In this document: positions 63,732 to 64,000 of the stretch, piece by piece | Numbering within the stretch: the stretch's first letter is position 1 | Layout of the letters: each line of letters begins with the position of its first letter | Source of the DNA: Dasytiphilus stammeri_G | Lineage (GTDB): Bacteria > Pseudomonadota > Gammaproteobacteria > Enterobacterales > Enterobacteriaceae | DNA length: 64,000 nt | Assembly (NCBI GenBank): GCA_041945105.1 | Contig: CP145880.1 | Location: 248,001-312,000 of the forward strand | Reading direction: 5' to 3' | Made by a program: the position numbers and the translations under genes | Notes under the pieces: model-generated | Databases searched by the model: none | What the model was told of the DNA's origin: nothing | What the model saw: the letters and a program-made list of their open reading frames with translations, nothing else

Positions 63732-64000
63732 ATGGTATTATTGCAAATTACAGATCCTCTAAAAGATAATAAAACTCGAAAGCCATTGGCAATTGGAATT
63801 GATTTAGGAACCACATATTCTTTAGTAGCCAGTGTATATAATGGTAATATAGAGATATTTTTAGATGAAACAAATAATTCTTTATTACCTTCCATAGTAC
63901 ATTATAATAAGGAAAAAACCATTGTAGGTTGGAAAGCACGTACACATGCATTGCATGATCCGGTTAATACAATAATTTCAGTCAAACGGCTATTAGGTTA
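63732..64000 (+). CDS. hscA: Fe-S assembly chaperone HscA, 5' part (3' end outside window)
   Basis: Hsp70-type chaperone that drives cluster transfer from IscU. The first 89 codons are visible. MVLLQITDPL matches E. coli MALLQISEP, and the nucleotide-binding phosphate-1 motif is in AIGIDLGTTYSLVASV (about residue 22). LLPSIVHYNKEKTIVGWKA and NTIISVKRLLG follow. The frame is open to the window edge. Confidence 0.95.
   Translation, partial: MVLLQITDPLKDNKTRKPLAIGIDLGTTYSLVASVYNGNIEIFLDETNNSLLPSIVHYNKEKTIVGWKARTHALHDPVNTIISVKRLLG

Noticed and set aside
1..64000. CRISPR arrays, insertion sequences, prophage, toxin or secondary-metabolite clusters
   Set aside because: No spaced direct repeats, transposase, integrase or phage genes were seen; every stretch over 300 bp without a gene is explained by a relic gene.

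Overview
This window is AT-rich (by eye about 30% G+C) and comes from a gammaproteobacterium with a reduced genome. Almost every protein aligns end to end with an Enterobacterales (E. coli-like) orthologue. Lengths are usually slightly shorter, spacers are short, and two decaying genes are present, with no mobile elements, prophage, CRISPR or toxin genes. This is the pattern of a long-term, vertically inherited insect endosymbiont, as in Ishikawaella, Baumannia or Blochmannia. I cannot name the genus from the sequence alone.

Layout. (1) 1-5.9 kb, minus strand: the 5' two thirds of putA (runs off the left edge), tRNA-Ser(GGA), argS, cmoB and cmoA. (2) 6-11.8 kb, plus strand: aspS, yebC, ruvC, ruvA, ruvB and a transaldolase gene. 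(3) 11.8-16.8 kb, minus strand: glyS, glyQ and groES-groEL, with a recognisable sigma-32 promoter and a strong intrinsic terminator. (4) 17-25.4 kb: aspA, degP, erpA, a decayed mrcB, dksA, yadH-yadG, hpt and lpdA, a block nearly collinear with the E. coli lpd-to-degP region after large losses. (5) 25.6-44.8 kb, plus strand: tusDCB and the str operon (rpsL, rpsG, fusA, tuf), followed by complete S10, spc and alpha operons. (6) 44.8-50.5 kb, minus strand: rplI, rpsR, rpsF, rlmB, a shortened rnr, purA, tRNA-Pro(GGG) and rplY. (7) 50.6-58.6 kb, mixed strands: nfo, yfaE, pyrD, asnS, tRNA-Asn, folA, nusB, tRNA-Phe, cutA and gyrA. (8) 58.7-64 kb, plus strand: tadA, glyA, a decayed iscR, then iscS, iscU, iscA, hscB and the start of hscA.

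Function. Most of the window is translation: 31 ribosomal protein genes, elongation factors, five tRNA synthetase genes, tRNA modification by CmoAB, TusDCB and TadA, and four tRNAs. The rest covers protein folding and quality control (GroESL, DegP), Fe-S assembly (IscSUA-HscBA, ErpA, and YfaE which services ribonucleotide reductase), recombination and repair (RuvABC, Nfo), supercoiling (GyrA), nucleotide and one-carbon metabolism (PurA, PyrD, Hpt, FolA, GlyA), and a little central metabolism (AspA, Lpd, transaldolase, PutA).

I found no undescribed multigene system. The most informative observations are about genome decay and retained regulation: a relic of mrcB (PBP1b) filling the dksA-erpA gap, a relic of iscR in front of an intact isc operon, in-frame losses in GlyS, RNase R and DegP, a Met at the GyrA Ser83 position, a conserved heat-shock promoter on groES, and two long perfect palindromes, one of which ends four bases before the purA start codon.
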